DNA from: Spirochaetota bacterium
GTDB lineage: Bacteria; Spirochaetota; UBA4802; JAFGJZ01
NCBI GenBank assembly: GCA_016928815.1
Contig: JAFGJZ010000072.1
Location: 1 to 36,399 of the forward strand
Direction: 5' to 3'
DNA length: 36,399 bases
This document shows positions 8,292 through 17,580 of this stretch, piece after piece. Positions within the stretch are counted from its first letter, which is position 1. Every line of letters starts with the position of its first letter. The notes beneath the pieces were generated by a model, which saw only the letters and a list, made by a program, of their open reading frames with translations, was not told the DNA's origin and made no database searches. Position numbers and translations under genes: made by a program.

Positions 8292-10253
8292 ATGCTTGAA
8301 CTGAATAAAGGAGTAGATATCCTGAAAGAAGTTGGCGGACTCAAAACTGTTGATGAAGCGAAAGCTCTTTTCAAAGAAAAGCTTGATGCTGCGAATCTTG
8401 CCAAAATTTCTAAAATTCAAACTGAAGATGCGCTTGTTAAAATAGCTAATGCTATCTCTATGTGTCAGCCTGATGAGGTTTTCATTATTGATGATACTGA
8501 AGCTGATTACAAGGAAGTTAAAAGAAGAAGTATTGCAACAGGTGAGGAAAAGGAACTGGCTATCAAGGGTCACACTATTCACTTTGACCTTCCTCAGGAT
8601 CAGGGTCGTCTTGTAAAACAGACTCTTTATATCGTTAATGATGACGAAGAAACATCTTCAATTGCAAAAACAGAACCAAGAGCAGAGTCTCTTGCTTACA
8701 TTCAGAAGTATATGAAAGGAATTATGAAAGGTCTGACAATGTACATATCTTTCCTTAACAGGGGACCTGTTGGTGCAAAAGCTTCAATTCCTGCAATCAT
8801 GATTACCTCTTCAACATATGTTCAGACATCCGGTGAACTTCTTTACAGAAATGTATTTTCATCATTTGATGCTGAAGTAAAAAGAGCAGGCGTATTTTTT
8901 ACAAACTGCCATTCTCAGGGAACTAACAGAGCTGAAGATGTTCCTAATGCAAGAATATATATGGACAGAAGCTACATGACTACTTTCTCTACTTTCTGTA
9001 CATATGCAGGAAATACTCTTCTTCTTAAAAAAGGAAATCACCGTTTTGCATGCGACTGGGCGGTATATCAGAGAACAGGTGTTGAGCTTTCAGAACACAT
9101 GTTCCTTACAGGCTTAAAAGGACCAAACGGAAGAAAAACATATTTCGCAGGTGCTGCTCCTTCAGGATGCGGTAAAACGACAACTGCAATGGTAGGAACA
9201 GATTTTATCGGTGATGACCTTTGTCAGATGTGGATTGCTGAAGATGGTAGTGTAAGAGGTATCAATCCTGAGTGCGGTATTTTCGGAATTGTTGAGGATG
9301 TAAATTATGAAGGTGATCCATTCCTGATGAAACGTCTTAGAGAAGAAGGAACTGAAGTAATTTTCTCTAATTTGCTTGTTGATGAAAATCTGAAACCAAG
9401 ATGGGTTGGAGATGGGGAACCTGCACCTGCGAAAGGTATTAACTTTCAGGGTGAGTGGACTCCCGGAAAGAAAAATGCAGAAGGCAAAGACATTCCTATG
9501 TCGCATGCCAATGCAAGATGTACATTGAGAAATATAGCAATTGATAATTATAATGCAGTTGATGCTGAAGATCCTAATGGTGTTGAGGTTAAAGTTGTTA
9601 CTTATTCAGGACGTGATTCAGATACAATGCCGCCTGTATGGGTTGCAAAATCAATGGATCATGGTGTGGCTATAGGTGCATCAATCGTTTCTGCTGCAAC
9701 AGCTACTGAAGTTGGAAAAACCGGAGTTAACAGAGAGCCTTGGGCAAATGCTCCGTTTATTCCGGGTCCTCTAGGTGATTACATGGATGCTCAGTTCAAA
9801 TTTTTCAATAATTCAAAACTTGCTAAAAAACCTATTATGGCAGGACTTAACTACTTCTTAACTGAAGGAGCAAGAGGCGGAGAAGGTAAAAAACTTCTCG
9901 GTGAGAAAAAAGATGTAAAAGTATGGCTTGGATGGCTTGAACTTCGTGCAAATAACGATGTTAATGCAATTGAAACTCCTATAGGTTTTATTCCTGAATA
10001 TGCTGATCTGAAAAAACTTTTCGAAGGAATTAACAAACCATATTCAGAAGAGCTTTATGTGAAACATTTTTCTTTCTATGTCGACAATATCATATCGCGT
10101 CTTGAACTTCAGAAGGAAGCTTACAGTAAAGATATAAAAATACCTGGAAGAATTTTCGAAATCTATGATGCACAGATTAAAGAACTCCAGGCGCTTAAAG
10201 CAAAATATGGTTCAGTTGTAACTCCAGCTCAGCTGATTGAAAACGCTAAATAA
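8292..10253 (+). CDS. pckG: Phosphoenolpyruvate carboxykinase (GTP)
   Basis: GTP-dependent PEP carboxykinase, 653 residues, interconverting oxaloacetate + GTP and PEP + CO2 + GDP. The kinase P-loop APSGCGKTT is at about 289-297 and the metal/nucleotide region MSHANARCTLRN, FIPGPLGDYMDAQF and the GLNYFLTEGARGG stretch are characteristic of the GTP class rather than the ATP class. Length is somewhat above the usual ~600, with the extra residues at the N-terminus. Start is clear: AAAGGAG seven bases before the ATG. It stands alone, with its own promoter candidate and a strong terminator. In an anaerobe it may run either toward gluconeogenesis or toward PEP carboxylation; the sequence does not decide. 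Codon use appears cleaner than in neighbours, consistent with high expression. Confidence 0.96.
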   Translation: MLELNKGVDILKEVGGLKTVDEAKALFKEKLDAANLAKISKIQTEDALVKIANAISMCQPDEVFIIDDTEADYKEVKRRSIATGEEKELAIKGHTIHFDLPQDQGRLVKQTLYIVNDDEETSSIAKTEPRAESLAYIQKYMKGIMKGLTMYISFLNRGPVGAKASIPAIMITSSTYVQTSGELLYRNVFSSFDAEVKRAGVFFTNCHSQGTNRAEDVPNARIYMDRSYMTTFSTFCTYAGNTLLLKKGNHRFACDWAVYQRTGVELSEHMFLTGLKGPNGRKTYFAGAAPSGCGKTTTAMVGTDFIGDDLCQMWIAEDGSVRGINPECGIFGIVEDVNYEGDPFLMKRLREEGTEVIFSNLLVDENLKPRWVGDGEPAPAKGINFQGEWTPGKKNAEGKDIPMSHANARCTLRNIAIDNYNAVDAEDPNGVEVKVVTYSGRDSDTMPPVWVAKSMDHGVAIGASIVSAATATEVGKTGVNREPWANAPFIPGPLGDYMDAQFKFFNNSKLAKKPIMAGLNYFLTEGARGGEGKKLLGEKKDVKVWLGWLELRANNDVNAIETPIGFIPEYADLKKLFEGINKPYSEELYVKHFSFYVDNIISRLELQKEAYSKDIKIPGRIFEIYDAQIKELQALKAKYGSVVTPAQLIENAK

Positions 10254-10271
10254 TTTTTTCAGCCATATATT

Positions 10272-10305
10272 AAAAAAAAGAGTGCCGTTACGGCACTCTT
10301 TTTTT
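10272..10305 (+). terminator. pckG intrinsic terminator
   Basis: An A-rich 5' arm, GC core GAGTGCCG, loop TTA, CGGCACTC and a run of T form a long perfect hairpin 18 bases after the pckG stop. The A and T flanks make it symmetric, so it could stop transcription in both directions. Confidence 0.95.
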
Positions 10306-10377
10306 GTTGAAAATTTTAAATATATATTATTAAGATCAGGTTATATTGGTCGTGTTATTGGTAATAGGGGATATTAA

Positions 10378-10818
10378 ATGGAAATTAAGATTGGAATTGG
10401 ACTTGATAATGTATTCTTCGGGATTAAAGAGGATAAATTAATCCAGCTATTGGGAGATCCCGATCGTATAAACGAAATAGATATGGAACTTCCTGATTCG
10501 AGAATACTGTATTATAATGATCAGTTTACAAAATACAAGTTTGATAAAAATGAAAATTACAGATTGTATTCAATTGAGACATATAATCCCATGGTGATTA
10601 TGTTTGATAAAAAATTAATCGGAATGAAAAAAGACGCATTATTGAAACTTCTTAAGGAAAAAAATGTTGCGCATCTTGAATTTGAGGATTATTACAGTTT
10701 TGAGATTATTCATTCTGATCAGATTAATACAACCTTTATGATTGAATTCGACCGTCTGACAAGTATTGAATTCAGTCCATTGCTTCTTGATGAGGATACA
10801 ATACAATGGCCGAACTGA
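10378..10818 (+). CDS. Hypothetical two-repeat protein
   Basis: A 146-residue cytoplasmic protein that I cannot assign to a named family. It shows an internal two-fold pattern: FFGIKEDKLIQLLGDPDRI near the N-terminus and LIGMKKDALLKLLKEKNV at about 80-100. Each unit combines a short strand, a glycine, a Lys/Asp-rich turn and a helix, as in BamE/SmpA-like or related small alpha-beta folds where 'GM..dev..llG.P' precedes a strand. There is no signal peptide, so it is not BamE itself. Acidic overall. A monocistronic gene: the pckG terminator lies upstream and the next gene is convergent. Confidence 0.65.
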   Translation: MEIKIGIGLDNVFFGIKEDKLIQLLGDPDRINEIDMELPDSRILYYNDQFTKYKFDKNENYRLYSIETYNPMVIMFDKKLIGMKKDALLKLLKEKNVAHLEFEDYYSFEIIHSDQINTTFMIEFDRLTSIEFSPLLLDEDTIQWPN

Positions 10819-10861
10819 TTTACAGAGATATTTAAAATCGAACTATGGAAGTATAAACAGA

Positions 10862-12469
10862 TTATTTACAGGTTTTTTTTTGCTTTCCAGCTGATGCCTG
10901 TTTGGGGAACTTTCCGGTTTTCCCGTCAGCACTGTTCCTGCTTTCAGTTCTGGCCCTGTCGAATTTTATGCCTGTTGCCGTTGAAACGGCTTTATATGCA
11001 CCGTCATATAAACCTGCTGATTTATTTCCGATTATGCAGCTGCAGAATAATTCAAGAATATCGTTACTTTCGGCAGTAATATCAATTGCCTGAAGTATTT
11101 CTTCAGTAGTCCTGCATTCCAGAGATCCATCTCCTGTTTCAGCGCTGCGTATTGCGTTCAATTTCTGTTTGATACCAGCCGCACCTGTCAGAATTTTAGG
11201 TACAGGATAAAACGCAAGTTCATTTGGATCTGTTATTAAAAAATCAGAAACCCGCATCAGGTAGTTGGTTGAATATACCGCATGGAAGATGTTATCATGC
11301 AGAAAAATATGTATACCGCCTTCAAGTTTGCCGTTTCTGATTTTATCAGCAAAATCTTTTGTTTCCTTCCATGAGGAATGTACCTGAATGATATCGCCGT
11401 ATTTTGCAGTGTCTTTCTGAAGTTTATTCCATGCAGGGAAATAGTCTCCGAAATTTATAAAAAATGCGGCTTTATTCTGCTGTATTACGGGTATGCAGTG
11501 ATCAATTATGGATTTAAGCAGTGCCGGTTTTGAGTTAAACCTGTTAACTGTAAGAAGAAATCTTCTGGGTTCATCTTTCCGGCTGCGGTTTAAACGCTGC
11601 TTGCAGTCATTTTCTATATTGAAAACAATTTCATGGTCAATGTGATTTCCTGTAAAAGTCAGAACATCATCAGGCAGAGGTTTAAGCATACGGTTAACAC
11701 TGCTGCGGTTTTTGAGTATGCGAAGAGCATAATATACTGATGGGGACGATACTGCATGCAGAGCACCTTCACATAAACTGGAAATCAGCGGTATGTTTTC
11801 CGGAACAAGAGTAACAACATTCGTCATTCCCCCTGAAACAGCACCGGCAGTACACCATGCATGAGCTGAAATGCAGGGCATATCATGAGGCATAGCTGAA
11901 AAAAGATTTCCAAATAGTCCGCATATTTCCCGTTCTTTAAGCGTTTTAAGAAGAGAACCGGTATTAGATTTGCCTGTCTCTGTTAAAATTAACAGTGCAT
12001 CTCCAAATGGATTTTTCCATGGAATGGTAATGGGAATTTTATCGGTAATTGCATTTATTAACTGTTTCAGTTTTCTTTGTAATGGAGATCCGGTGCATTT
12101 GTAATTTATTAATTCCGTTGTTATGCCTGGAACAGATAGGATGTCAAGCCAGTATGGCATAATTCCCATTGCATTTGCGCATGACACTGCAGCCAGAGCG
12201 GTTCTGTAATGCCCATATTCCAGTCTGATTGTAGTAACGAGAACACTCTTTTTTTTATCAACAGGATCACCTTCAGTATTTCTTGAAATATTTTTGAGAT
12301 TAAAAATTCCGGATAAGCCTGTGTTTTCGGAAGCGGTCAAAAAATACGGTTCGTCATTGTTGAACCTGAATTTTTTCTTAATATGATTTTTCTGTAAAGA
12401 GATATATTTTGACTGTAGCAGGCTTATGTAATTTTCAAAAAGAGAATATTGAGGGTTTTTATTATCCAC
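10862..12469 (-). CDS. Large GT-B-like protein, unknown function
   Basis: A protein of 535 residues from the GTG at 12469, chosen because AAGGA lies 8 bases upstream. The same frame continues to an ATG at 12556, but that codon sits inside a strong hairpin with no spaced ribosome-binding site. An early block TTIRLEYGHYRTALAAVSC resembles the glycine/His turn that opens processive glycosyltransferases of the MGDG synthase/MurG type (GxGH..A). The middle has SAHAWCTAGAVSGGMTNVV, and the C-terminal half has an alternating strand-helix pattern with DFLITDPNELAFYPVPK, placed like the nucleotide-sugar end of GT-B enzymes. A glycolipid-related transferase is a hypothesis only. The C-terminal ~40 residues are basic and low in complexity. 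It follows leuB on the same strand. Confidence 0.6.
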   Translation of the reverse strand: MDNKNPQYSLFENYISLLQSKYISLQKNHIKKKFRFNNDEPYFLTASENTGLSGIFNLKNISRNTEGDPVDKKKSVLVTTIRLEYGHYRTALAAVSCANAMGIMPYWLDILSVPGITTELINYKCTGSPLQRKLKQLINAITDKIPITIPWKNPFGDALLILTETGKSNTGSLLKTLKEREICGLFGNLFSAMPHDMPCISAHAWCTAGAVSGGMTNVVTLVPENIPLISSLCEGALHAVSSPSVYYALRILKNRSSVNRMLKPLPDDVLTFTGNHIDHEIVFNIENDCKQRLNRSRKDEPRRFLLTVNRFNSKPALLKSIIDHCIPVIQQNKAAFFINFGDYFPAWNKLQKDTAKYGDIIQVHSSWKETKDFADKIRNGKLEGGIHIFLHDNIFHAVYSTNYLMRVSDFLITDPNELAFYPVPKILTGAAGIKQKLNAIRSAETGDGSLECRTTEEILQAIDITAESNDILELFCSCIIGNKSAGLYDGAYKAVSTATGIKFDRARTESRNSADGKTGKFPKQASAGKQKKTCK

Positions 12470-12538
12470 TTTAGTTTTCCTTAAAACAGAGTTAACTGTT
12501 GAAATGTTATTAAATGTTAAAAACGGAAGACCTGTGAT

Positions 12539-12561
12539 AAGGGATGCTTTTTGCATCCCTT
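12539..12561 (-). terminator. Hairpin after leuB (terminator-like)
   Basis: A perfect 9-bp stem AAGGGATGC / GCATCCCTT with a 5-base loop starts 8 bases after the leuB stop. No T-run follows on the minus strand, so it is not a classical intrinsic terminator; it could stabilise the leuB mRNA 3' end or modulate the downstream gene. Confidence 0.4.
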
Positions 12562-12568
12562 CAAAATT

Positions 12569-13684
<1,116 letters not shown>

Positions 13685-13827
13685 CTATAATGATTTTTCG
13701 TCAAGAGAAAAAAGAGTAATTTAATTAAATTCATGCTGTTTGTAAAAAGAGATCATAAAAAGTCCTTTACAATATTAGCAGTAATGGATTTATATACTGC
13801 AGTTAATATTAATTTCCGGAGAAGATT

Positions 13828-14664
13828 ATGAACTGGTGGTCAGCCTTACCGATGCATATACAGCCTTACATTTTCAAAATAGGATCATTTGAACTGCGAT
13901 ATTATGGATTAATGTATATTGTAGGTTTTGCGGTCCTTTATTTTATGACTATGTATAGAATTAAAAAAGAGAATTTAAATTACACCAAAGACGATGTATC
14001 AGATTTTCTGTTTTATGTTATTTTAAGTACAATTATCGGTGCAAGACTCGGGTATGTTCTATTTTATAATTTACCATATTATATTGAGAATCCGCTGGAA
14101 ATTATTATGCCGTTTGATTTTTCCGGAGGTATTAAGTTTACTGGAATTTCCGGAATGAGCTATCATGGCGGATTTATAGGTATTACTATTGCTTCAATAA
14201 TATACTGTTACATAAAGAAAATAAACTTGTTGGATTTTTGTGAAATTTTTATTCCGTCAGCACCTCTCGGTTATATGTTCGGCCGTTTCGGAAATTTTAT
14301 AAACGGTGAATTATACGGAAGAGTAACCGATTCTCCGATCGGGATGCTTTTCCCGCTTGATCCGTCAGGGCAGCTGCGTCATCCGTCACAGCTTTATGAG
14401 GCTTTAGGAGAAGGGCTTCTTCTTTTCTTCGTACTTTGGTTTATGAAAAACAGAGTGAAAATTAAGGGTGCAATAATTGCCATGTATGTGGGAGGATACG
14501 GACTGATCAGATTTATTATTGAATTTTTCAGAGAACCTGATCCTCAACTTGGAAACGTTTTATGGTTTCTTTCCATGGGACAGGTTCTGTGTGTTCTGAT
14601 GATTATGGGTGCTGCAGGCTTTTTTGCAATCAGGCTTTACATTACCAGAAAACAGAATGTCTGA
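13828..14664 (+). CDS. lgt: Prolipoprotein diacylglyceryl transferase
   Basis: Lgt, 278 residues, an inner-membrane enzyme that moves diacylglycerol from phosphatidylglycerol to the lipobox cysteine of prolipoproteins. About seven membrane segments are visible. Signature pieces in order: RYYGLMYIVGF, GARLGYVLFY, GMSYHGGFIG (with the essential His), GRFGNFINGELYGR (the Lgt signature), HPSQLYEA and RFIIEFFREPD. Length fits the family. A Shine-Dalgarno CCGGAGAAG precedes the ATG. Several of its likely substrates are encoded in this window (4347, 6119, 31332). It is followed after 14 bases by a DnaJ-like gene and faces leuB. Confidence 0.96.
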   Translation: MNWWSALPMHIQPYIFKIGSFELRYYGLMYIVGFAVLYFMTMYRIKKENLNYTKDDVSDFLFYVILSTIIGARLGYVLFYNLPYYIENPLEIIMPFDFSGGIKFTGISGMSYHGGFIGITIASIIYCYIKKINLLDFCEIFIPSAPLGYMFGRFGNFINGELYGRVTDSPIGMLFPLDPSGQLRHPSQLYEALGEGLLLFFVLWFMKNRVKIKGAIIAMYVGGYGLIRFIIEFFREPDPQLGNVLWFLSMGQVLCVLMIMGAAGFFAIRLYITRKQNV

Positions 14665-14678
14665 ATAAGAGCTGAATA

Positions 14679-15347
14679 ATGAATCCTCTGTTTTTCAGAA
14701 AAAATGGAGAAGTGATAGATTATTACCGGATTTTTAATCTCAAACCCGGCTATAGTCCTGAGATTTTAAGATCAAAATTTTGTGAGTTGATAAAAAAATG
14801 CCATCCGGACAGTTCAGGAAAAATAATTCCGAAACAGTCTGAAATTATATCTTTAATAGTAAATGGATATCGTGTACTGTCAGATTCTGATTTGAAAAGA
14901 GAATATGATAATCTGCTTATCGATGATAAATTAAAAGAGTATAGTTTCATAATTCCGGTAAGTCGAATTAAATATTCTTTTTCTCTTTCAGAAGTAATTA
15001 AATCAAAAACCAAAAATAAAAAGATAAATCATAAATATCTGCTGAAAAAATTCGGACAGGATGTTGAAATATTCATTAATAAAGCTGAATCAATAAAGGG
15101 GGCACGGGCTTATATTGAGCTTCCTTCACGGACGATATGTCCTGTCTGCTCGGGAATGGATAATAGCTGTTATCTTTGCAACGGGCTTGGACGTATAAAT
15201 TCCATTTCTGTACTTGAAATTGTTATTCCTCAGGGAATTAAAAAAGCAGAAAAATATATGTTTGATTTAACAGGTATGAAACCTGATTCTGCAACCAATT
15301 TCACCATGAGGACAATTTCTGTGAAAATTATTCTGCTAACTACCTGA
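14679..15347 (+). CDS. Mini-DnaJ: J domain plus zinc knuckle
   Basis: A 222-residue J-domain protein. The J domain occupies about 13-75: DYYRIFNL, then HPD at 42-44, and a closing helix AYRVLSD-like segment (GYRVLSDSDLKREYD). J domains stimulate Hsp70 ATPase. Residues 150-172 contain a short zinc-knuckle with C154, C157, C164 and C167 (CPVCSG...CYLCNGLG), equal to half of a DnaJ Cys-rich domain, followed by a strand-rich piece like the start of a DnaJ substrate domain. It lacks the Gly/Phe linker and the full C-terminal domains, so it is not canonical DnaJ. It follows lgt and its last 8 bases overlap the convergent lepB. Confidence 0.8.
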   Translation: MNPLFFRKNGEVIDYYRIFNLKPGYSPEILRSKFCELIKKCHPDSSGKIIPKQSEIISLIVNGYRVLSDSDLKREYDNLLIDDKLKEYSFIIPVSRIKYSFSLSEVIKSKTKNKKINHKYLLKKFGQDVEIFINKAESIKGARAYIELPSRTICPVCSGMDNSCYLCNGLGRINSISVLEIVIPQGIKKAEKYMFDLTGMKPDSATNFTMRTISVKIILLTT

Positions 15348-16158
15348 TCAGACCAATTTTTCTGAAATCCGGTGAAAAAGTCTTATCTTTAAAAGCCCAC
15401 CATCGGAATATCAGTTTGCCCTCAATATTATTTACATCGAGCAGTCCCCAGAAACGGCTGTCAAAACTTTCATCCCTGTTGTCACCCATAGCAAAATAAA
15501 ATCCCGGTTCTACAATAATTGAATAATTATCGGCATTTTCCATCGGGTTTGAACGCGTGTAATTTCTGATAAGATGAGTGACATCTCCAAGTTTCTCATA
15601 ATTATAAATGAAATCTTTAACGCTTTTTATGTTGGAATCCGGAATTTTAACTCCGTTTATATAAACTGTATCATCTTTAATTTCAAGTGATTTGTTGTCA
15701 GTGAATTTATTTTTTACCAGTTTGTCAGTAATAACCTTAAGTTTCCCGTTAGCCGGATCAACATATTCAATTTCCTTGACAAATGAAGCGAATTGAGTCG
15801 GTATTTCCTTGTCATTAATATAAAGTTTTTTGTTTCTGATTTCTATTTTATCACCTGGAAGACCTATTACCCTTTTTGTGAACATTTCCTTTTCATTATT
15901 AGGATTTCTGAATGCAATTATATCTCCTCTTTCCGGAGTTTTCCATCTTATTAATGTTGTATCCCTGAAGGGAACCATTAAGGAATAAGCAAGTTTATTT
16001 GCAAATAATCTGTCGCCGACTTCAATTGTAGGGACCATGGATTCAGTCGGAACTTTGTAATTGCCGAGTACAGACCATCTAATCGCAAGAAGTATTATAA
16101 TAAATATTATAAATTCAAGATCAAGCAATTCTTTTACAATTTTTTTAAAACCGTTCAT
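15340..16158 (-). CDS. lepB: Signal peptidase I
   Basis: Type I signal peptidase (S26), 272 residues, with one N-terminal membrane segment (about 14-32). The catalytic serine is S40 in VPTESMVPT and the general base is K95 in FTKRVIGLPGD. The family C-terminal box GDNRDESFDSRFWG is intact. An insertion of about 80 residues between the Lys box and the final box includes a beta-rich section, somewhat longer than in minimal enzymes. It cleaves signal peptides of secreted preproteins at the outer face of the inner membrane. It is convergent with the mini-DnaJ gene (8-base overlap) and divergent from the gene at 16316. Confidence 0.95.
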   Translation of the reverse strand: MNGFKKIVKELLDLEFIIFIIILLAIRWSVLGNYKVPTESMVPTIEVGDRLFANKLAYSLMVPFRDTTLIRWKTPERGDIIAFRNPNNEKEMFTKRVIGLPGDKIEIRNKKLYINDKEIPTQFASFVKEIEYVDPANGKLKVITDKLVKNKFTDNKSLEIKDDTVYINGVKIPDSNIKSVKDFIYNYEKLGDVTHLIRNYTRSNPMENADNYSIIVEPGFYFAMGDNRDESFDSRFWGLLDVNNIEGKLIFRWWAFKDKTFSPDFRKIGLIR

Positions 16159-16315
16159 AATTATTCCTTTCTGATTCGTAGATAGTATTTTAAAAATGTT
16201 ACATTACAACATAAAAACATATAAATTTTATATCGTTTCTGTCCATTCTTTTAATATTTTTTTAAATTTTCCCGGTAATTTTCGTTATATAAGTAGGAAC
16301 CTGAAGGAGAATTTT

Positions 16316-16792
16316 ATGTATCATACATCATTAAATATTAACAGGGCTATTTATAAAATAATTGCTGAAAGTGCTGAAAAGTATAATGTTTCAATCTGCT
16401 ATATAATAAGAAAATTAATCAGCAAAATGCTGGTTAATTTTGATTTCGCTCTGAAACAAAAAACATTAACTGAGTATCAATGTAAATATCCGGAATGTAT
16501 TTATAAGCGTTTTCATATTACATTTTCTGAAAATGAAATTGAAGCAAATTTTAAAGCCAGATTGGATTATAAAATCAGTGTCAGTAAAATTCTGATTTTA
16601 GGTTTTATATTGTTTTTCCATGAGATAATTAAGGAATTGGATGGAAATGAAAAAATTGTAATAGAGTATTTGAATAATTATTCAAAAATTCTGAAGGAAT
16701 TGTACAAAAATTTAAAAAAATCAATTAACAAAAGAATAAGAACAGATAAGATTAAAGAAGATAATCTGATTTTATATTATGAAGAGCCTTAA
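16316..16792 (+). CDS. Tandem ribbon-helix-helix-like protein, paralogue A
   Basis: A 158-residue basic protein. The ATG at 16316 has AAGGAG six bases upstream; an upstream open stretch back to 16196 lacks such a site. I read two successive strand-helix-helix units: HTSLNI + NRAIYKIIAESAEKYN + SICYIIRKLISKML, then HITFS + ENEIEANFKARLDYK + ISVSKILILGFILFF. This is the ribbon-helix-helix layout, so the chain could fold as a one-chain pseudo-dimer. A paralogue lies at 26504-26962, sharing LTEYQ, PE, NEIE/MDEIE, KIS-SK and GFILF. A DNA- or RNA-binding regulator is inferred; the second helix of unit 2 is unusually hydrophobic. The expanded DUF1564 proteins of Leptospira come to mind but this was not checked. 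Confidence 0.65.
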   Translation: MYHTSLNINRAIYKIIAESAEKYNVSICYIIRKLISKMLVNFDFALKQKTLTEYQCKYPECIYKRFHITFSENEIEANFKARLDYKISVSKILILGFILFFHEIIKELDGNEKIVIEYLNNYSKILKELYKNLKKSINKRIRTDKIKEDNLILYYEEP

Positions 16793-17489
16793 AAACAGAC
16801 TCTTTGAACATTGGATTTAGTTTTATGAAGTCTTCGATAATAGGTTTCATTGATTGTCTAGATTGAGTTGCTCCATAAGTGCAATTTTCTTTTTGAATTG
16901 TCATGTTCTTTAATTCTGCATATTTAATAATTGATTCCTCTTTTACGCCGGCAAGCGGTCGGATTATAAAAAGATCTTCATCAAACAGTGAAAGTTTAAC
17001 AGGCATTGTTGAAATGTTACCTTGAAAAGAAAAATTAATTAAAAATGTCTCAATAATATCATCCATGTGATGACCTAGAGCAAGTTTTTTTGCTTCAATT
17101 TCTCTTGCCGTATTGAAAAGAGTTTTCCGGCGGTGCCAGGAGCAGATGAAACATTTATCTTTCTCCGGTTCAAGATTGAAATCAGGTGACACTTTTTTAT
17201 GAATAAAAGTAATATCCCTTTTTTCACAAAAATCTTTTAAAATTTCAGAATCAATTTTATGTCCTAAAGATCCCATTTCAACATAACATGCATGGAGTGT
17301 GAATTTTACGGGAAGATGTTTTCTTTTTTCTGCAAGAATGTCTGCAAGTGTAAGAGAATCTTTCCCTCCTGATAATCCAATTAATATTTTATCACCGGTT
17401 TCTATTAAATGATAATCGTAAATAGTTTGCCCGATGATTTTATTAATTTTTCTGAAAAAGCGGTTATTTTGTGTCAAATTTATCCCCAT
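16752..17489 (-). CDS. ttcA: TtcA-like tRNA thiolation enzyme
   Basis: A 245-residue PP-loop ATPase of the TtcA group, which thiolates cytidine 32 in tRNAs using an iron-sulfur cluster. The PP-loop SGGKDS is at 40-45. The cluster cysteines are C113 and C116 (CFIC) and C203 (ENCTYG), which corresponds in position to the three TtcA cysteines. GHHMDDIIET at 139-148 is the second nucleotide motif. It is shorter than E. coli TtcA (~311) mainly at the ends, typical for the spirochaete and clostridial forms, so a different target nucleoside cannot be excluded. The start at 17489 has only a weak ribosome-binding site; a TTG four codons later with GGGG upstream is an alternative. Its 3' end overlaps the convergent gene by 41 bases. 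Confidence 0.85.
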   Translation of the reverse strand: MGINLTQNNRFFRKINKIIGQTIYDYHLIETGDKILIGLSGGKDSLTLADILAEKRKHLPVKFTLHACYVEMGSLGHKIDSEILKDFCEKRDITFIHKKVSPDFNLEPEKDKCFICSWHRRKTLFNTAREIEAKKLALGHHMDDIIETFLINFSFQGNISTMPVKLSLFDEDLFIIRPLAGVKEESIIKYAELKNMTIQKENCTYGATQSRQSMKPIIEDFIKLNPMFKESVFKALHNIKSDYLL

Positions 17490-17514
17490 ATCAAATATTT
17501 ATTAATAAAAAAGA

Positions 17515-17541
17515 TTGATAAATAATTTATATTATTATAAT
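17515..17541 (+). promoter_or_regulatory. Candidate cheY promoter
   Basis: TTGATA (17515-17520), a 15-base spacer, and a perfect TATAAT (17536-17541) lie 40 bases before the cheY start. Spacer is short but both boxes are good, and the context is very AT-rich, so confidence is moderate. Confidence 0.45.
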
Positions 17542-17580
17542 CTCAATTCATTGCAGCAAAGTATATAAAGGGTTAAAATA

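Noticed and set aside
9162..9506. Minus-strand open frame inside pckG
   Set aside because: Shadow of the highly conserved PEPCK coding strand; no start signal and low-complexity translation.
13741..13827. Possible sigma-70 promoter for lgt (TTTACA ... TATACT)
   Set aside because: Spacing of the best boxes is 21 bases and the alternatives match poorly; not strong enough in AT-rich DNA.
16196..16315. Forty-residue extension before the ribbon-helix-helix-like protein
   Set aside because: AAGGAG stands before the ATG at 16316, the paralogue lacks the extension, and the upstream part is AT-rich non-coding-like sequence.
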